DNA of 23,151 bases from a virus: positions 1 to 23,151 of the IMG/VR virus record IMGVR_UViG_3300027784_000860; one strand, given 5' to 3'. The notes beneath the pieces were generated by a model, which was not told the DNA's origin, did no database searches, and saw nothing but the letters and a program-made list of their open reading frames with translations. Position 1 is the stretch's first letter. Each line of letters starts with the position of its first letter. The translations under genes were made by a program, and so were the position numbers. This document shows positions 20,779-23,151 of this stretch, piece after piece.

Positions 20779-20934
20779 TTAGATATCGCTATCATTAAAT
20801 CGTTCATCTAAATCAGATGACGATAACCTATCGATTTGGAATGTTTCTCTTTTTGACAACTCTTTTTTTAATTCTTTAAATACCTCTTTATCTACTTTAC
20901 TCTTCTGATTTACTTCGAAATCGTCCAATCGCAT
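20779..20934 (-). CDS. Possible 51-aa protein overlapping the preceding gene
   Basis: The frame opens at ATG 20934, with no strong RBS (TAGG only), and ends with TAA 20781-20779 just before the terminator. The product (MRLDDFEVNQKSKVDKE and so on) is charged and helical. It overlaps the 99-aa gene by 38 bases in another frame. It could be a separate coupled gene or the continuation of the 99-aa gene by frameshifting. No family is recognised. Confidence 0.45.
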   Translation of the reverse strand: MRLDDFEVNQKSKVDKEVFKELKKELSKRETFQIDRLSSSDLDERFNDSDI

Positions 20935-21196
20935 TGTAGAAACCTACAAAGATTTCAATTAATTTATCGACTGTATCTCTTACATCGTCTTCCGTTAGAG
21001 GTAAATCGACATAACGATCTGTAGTATTAAACAAAGTTAAAATAACATTCACTACCGCTTCTTTTTTCTCTTTTCCGCGTTTAACCCCATCGTTTACATC
21101 GTCGTCTTGAACTAATTTAACTAAAGTCGCGACGTCTTTCGCTACTTCGGTCAAAAATCTTAGAATTGCTATCGCTGTAGTAATTTTTGCGATCAT
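20897..21196 (-). CDS. Hypothetical 99-aa protein of the lysis region
   Basis: I do not recognise this gene. It follows the amidase stop at once: ATG 21196, with GGAGGCGAG within the amidase 3' end. The first 30 residues are an amphipathic or weakly hydrophobic helix (ITTAIAILRFLTEVAKDVATLV), followed by a charged linker and a helical domain with a Phe/Tyr-rich segment (IEIFVGFYNAIGRF). The size and place fit a lysis accessory such as a holin partner, but no clear membrane span is visible, so that is only a suggestion. Confidence 0.7.
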   Translation of the reverse strand: MIAKITTAIAILRFLTEVAKDVATLVKLVQDDDVNDGVKRGKEKKEAVVNVILTLFNTTDRYVDLPLTEDDVRDTVDKLIEIFVGFYNAIGRFRSKSEE

Positions 21197-21763
21197 TTAA
21201 CTCGCCTCCTTTCGTAAATACTTAATAATACCATCGTAAATACTTTGAGCTGCTAAATATTTAAATTGGCAACTCTTTAATAACTGTTCCTCTTTAGGGT
21301 TCGTAATAAATCCGATCTCGAGTAAGACCGCAGGCATATTAGTAGTTCGTAAAACATAGAAATCATTATTTAACCAATTTACTTGACCAGCGTGTTTGAT
21401 ACCTCTGTCGGATCTTTCTAATTCTTGAATTAATTCTTCTTGAATATATTTAGCTAATTTTTTACCTTGAATAGAATTTCTATGATACCAAGTCTCTATT
21501 CCGTTTGCTTGCGGATTTGTAGCTCCATTATTATGAATACTTATAAATAAATCTGCGCCAATACCGTTAGCGATTTCCGCTCGCTTTTTTAACGGAATAT
21601 TTTTATCGTATTTTCTTGTTAGAACCGGCGTATGGCGAGTATTTTCTAAAATAGAATATAATAATAAACTTATATCTAATACTACTTCTTTTTCGGTAAT
21701 ATTTTCGCCGACGGCCCCAACATCGTTTCCGCCGTGACCTCCATCAATTACTATAATTGCCAC
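21197..21763 (-). CDS. N-acetylmuramoyl-L-alanine amidase (Amidase_3), endolysin
   Basis: A 188-aa zinc amidase that cleaves between MurNAc and the stem peptide. It consists of the catalytic domain only, with no wall-binding repeats. Visible are VIDGGHGG with the first Zn His, ENITEKEV with the Zn Glu, LFISIHNNG with the second His, and LLEIGFITN with the catalytic Glu near residue 147. No signal peptide is present, so release depends on a holin, probably the 21764-22141 product. GTG 21763 follows GGGGTGATGTAG and comes directly after the stop of that gene. Confidence 0.94.
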   Translation of the reverse strand: MAIIVIDGGHGGNDVGAVGENITEKEVVLDISLLLYSILENTRHTPVLTRKYDKNIPLKKRAEIANGIGADLFISIHNNGATNPQANGIETWYHRNSIQGKKLAKYIQEELIQELERSDRGIKHAGQVNWLNNDFYVLRTTNMPAVLLEIGFITNPKEEQLLKSCQFKYLAAQSIYDGIIKYLRKEAS

Positions 21764-22141
21764 CTACATCACCCCTAGAATTCTTAGAATTGTATAAAAA
21801 GCCCCTATACCACCCGCGATACCAGTACCGAAAAACGCGAGCGCCGCTGCTAGTTTTTGTTTTGCCGATAATGACCCTTCTTTATACGCTTTATTCTTCT
21901 TTAATAATGCTTTTATTTCGTTTAAATCGCAACCTATACTTTCGATTGATTTTTTATTTTCTTTAGTAGTTTCATTTAGTCCGTTATTAATAATTTCGTT
22001 ATTACGATTTACCGCATTTTCTAAATTTTCTAATCGGCGATTTAAATTCCTATAAATCTCAACTATTCCAAAATGGGGTACTTCTCCTGCTTTATTCGCC
22101 GACCCGTAATCTTGCGTCTCGTTATTAGTTTCTCTTCCCAT
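21764..22141 (-). CDS. XhlA-like coiled-coil protein with C-terminal membrane helix (putative holin)
   Basis: A 125-aa protein. Residues 1-30 are polar, 30-85 form a coiled coil rich in Asn/Glu/Leu (IYRNLNRRLENLENAVNR), and 95-122 are one membrane span rich in Ala/Gly (LAAALAFFGTGIAGGIGAF). This order matches XhlA of the PBSX family, which works with a holin and amidase in lysis, although XhlA is usually nearer 90 residues. It directly precedes the amidase gene. No second small holin (XhlB) is seen in this window. The ATG at 22141 follows GAGGTGG. Confidence 0.75.
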   Translation of the reverse strand: MGRETNNETQDYGSANKAGEVPHFGIVEIYRNLNRRLENLENAVNRNNEIINNGLNETTKENKKSIESIGCDLNEIKALLKKNKAYKEGSLSAKQKLAAALAFFGTGIAGGIGAFYTILRILGVM

Positions 22142-22192
22142 TATACCACCTCATCAAGTAATTAATTTTATCCGAATTTAAATACAACTGGT

Positions 22193-22510
22193 TTAATATA
22201 TCGCGATAATATCTTCAGCGGTCGTATCCGTATTCCAGATCCTTTTAATCCTTAATGGGTGGATAACCCCTTCTTGTAAACCTTTCAAAACTACGCTTGT
22301 TCCGTCTTCCATATCTGTTAGAGTAATCTTTACATCTCCGCTAGTACCGAGATACAACCCTTCTGTAACATCAATATCGTCTACATCACTCGGCGTAATA
22401 GATTCTGCTTTTCGAGCTTTTCCGCCATACAATTCATCAGCAATATTAACAATTTTACCATCTTCGTTAAACGTACGACCTGATCTTGGTGCCATTCCGC
22501 TAAGTTTCAT
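22193..22510 (-). CDS. Spike-base-like tail protein (RCAP_rcc01079 / GTA family)
   Basis: A 105-aa beta-rich protein. The pattern ESITPSDVDDI, GLYLGTSGDVKITLTD, VVLKGLQEGVIHPLRIKRIW, ending TTAEDIIAIY, matches the small spike-base protein of Rhodobacter gene transfer agent and many siphophages. It would form part of the tail-tip spike. It starts at ATG 22510, eight bases after GGGGG, and sits between a hub protein and the lysis genes, as expected for the end of a tail module. The family call is from motif memory. Confidence 0.75.
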   Translation of the reverse strand: MKLSGMAPRSGRTFNEDGKIVNIADELYGGKARKAESITPSDVDDIDVTEGLYLGTSGDVKITLTDMEDGTSVVLKGLQEGVIHPLRIKRIWNTDTTAEDIIAIY

Positions 22511-22522
22511 TTTTATAACCCC

Positions 22523-23151
22523 CTATAATTCATCTAATATTCGTGCGAGTAACTCGTTATCATCTAAGATTATATCTCCTACTTTTATTTTAGAAATCTG
22601 ATTTATAACATCGTGTTCTACGCTTTGGACCGGATAAAAATCTTCTATCTTACTGTCAGGAATTACAATTTTTACTTCTTCTTCAAATTGCAAATCGACA
22701 AATAATCGTATATCACCTGTTATACTTACATTTTCTCTTGACCACCTTTCTAGTAATTTATCAGCTACTTGTCTACAAATAGATTGGTCTCCTTCATCTA
22801 TTTCGATAGTTCTTTCTACAATATGGTCTTCCGAAATTTCCGGATCCGTTGATGTCCATTCCGCGGTTTCCGATCGAACAGTAACTCTGTTAGCTTTCGG
22901 ATATTCAATTTTTGTTTGCGGCATTTCTATAAATTTAAGATCACCTACTCTTGAAACATAAGGGTGATTTAAACCAATTTCAGGTCTAGCGTCAACCGCG
23001 CCGCTAGCTGTCGGATCCGGCTCTTTTCCAATGATATATTCCGGGCTACCGCCATCGTCCCAAACTAAAGCTTGTAAAGTATGATCTTCATCTTCCGGCG
23101 GATACCAATCAGTTAGAAAATCTTCTGATTCTAGCATTTCATAAGTGTTCC
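22523..23151 (-). CDS. Tail/baseplate hub protein, partial (N-terminus outside window)
   Basis: The frame is open to the window edge (NTYE before the first internal Met at 23137), so this is the C-terminal 209 residues of a longer gene. The C-terminal half shows the gpD/XkdQ-type hub layout: a helix with SICRQVADKLLERWSREN, a barrel strand region, EVKIVIPDSKIEDFYPVQSVEHDV, and an acidic helical end. Such hubs sit at the tail tip and lead host attachment. The stop (TAG) lies 12 bases before the spike-base gene. Moderate certainty because most of the gene is missing. Confidence 0.65.
   Translation of the reverse strand, partial: NTYEMLESEDFLTDWYPPEDEDHTLQALVWDDGGSPEYIIGKEPDPTASGAVDARPEIGLNHPYVSRVGDLKFIEMPQTKIEYPKANRVTVRSETAEWTSTDPEISEDHIVERTIEIDEGDQSICRQVADKLLERWSRENVSITGDIRLFVDLQFEEEVKIVIPDSKIEDFYPVQSVEHDVINQISKIKVGDIILDDNELLARILDEL

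Overview
This window is part of a double-stranded DNA bacteriophage or prophage genome with an AT-rich sequence typical of low-GC Gram-positive (Firmicutes-type) hosts. Every credible gene is on the minus strand. Ribosome binding sites are strong, often AAGGAGG or longer, and match the anti-Shine-Dalgarno of Firmicutes 16S rRNA. Genes are packed with ATGA/TAATG overlaps. A tail hub fragment, a GTA-type spike-base protein, a lysis cassette and a full replication set establish the phage identity. The sequence does not identify the exact host.

Read in the direction of transcription (high to low coordinates), there are five regions. (1) 23151-20722 is the end of the late operon: tail hub fragment, spike-base protein, XhlA-like coiled-coil/membrane protein, N-acetylmuramoyl-L-alanine amidase and two small proteins, closed by a strong terminator. 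(2) 20721-20325 is non-coding. It carries two direct repeats of about 57 bp plus an inverted partial copy with an ATATCGC-rich core, and is a candidate origin or operator region. (3) 20324-12915 is replication and recombination: RuvC-like resolvase, SNF2 helicase, a 30-residue membrane protein, a RecB/Cas4-like Fe-S nuclease that seems to start at ATT, an AAA ATPase, DUF669 and a primase-SF3 helicase. (4) 12909-2639 is nucleotide and base metabolism in two transcription units. The first has its own promoter and terminator and encodes two tandem YhhQ/VUT-type queuosine-precursor transporters and a stand-alone GuaA-like ATP pyrophosphatase. The second encodes MazG, a dNMP kinase, a DpdA-type transglycosylase, a UDG-like/PolA fusion polymerase, a small HTH protein, a 3D-domain wall enzyme, ThyX and a class II ribonucleotide reductase, and ends at a very strong terminator. 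(5) 2636-1 holds six small unknown genes under related promoters and a SprT-like metalloprotease cut by the window edge.

The main system is a probable salvage-type 7-deazaguanine DNA modification pathway. The transporters would import a deazapurine, the GuaA-like enzyme, whose gene overlaps that of the second transporter, might activate or amidate it or supply GMP, and DpdA would exchange it for guanine in phage DNA. No de novo genes (folE, queD, queE, queC) are visible. Six minus-strand promoters share a GC-TTG -35 region and exactly 17-bp spacers, so the early and middle genes appear to form a coordinated regulon.
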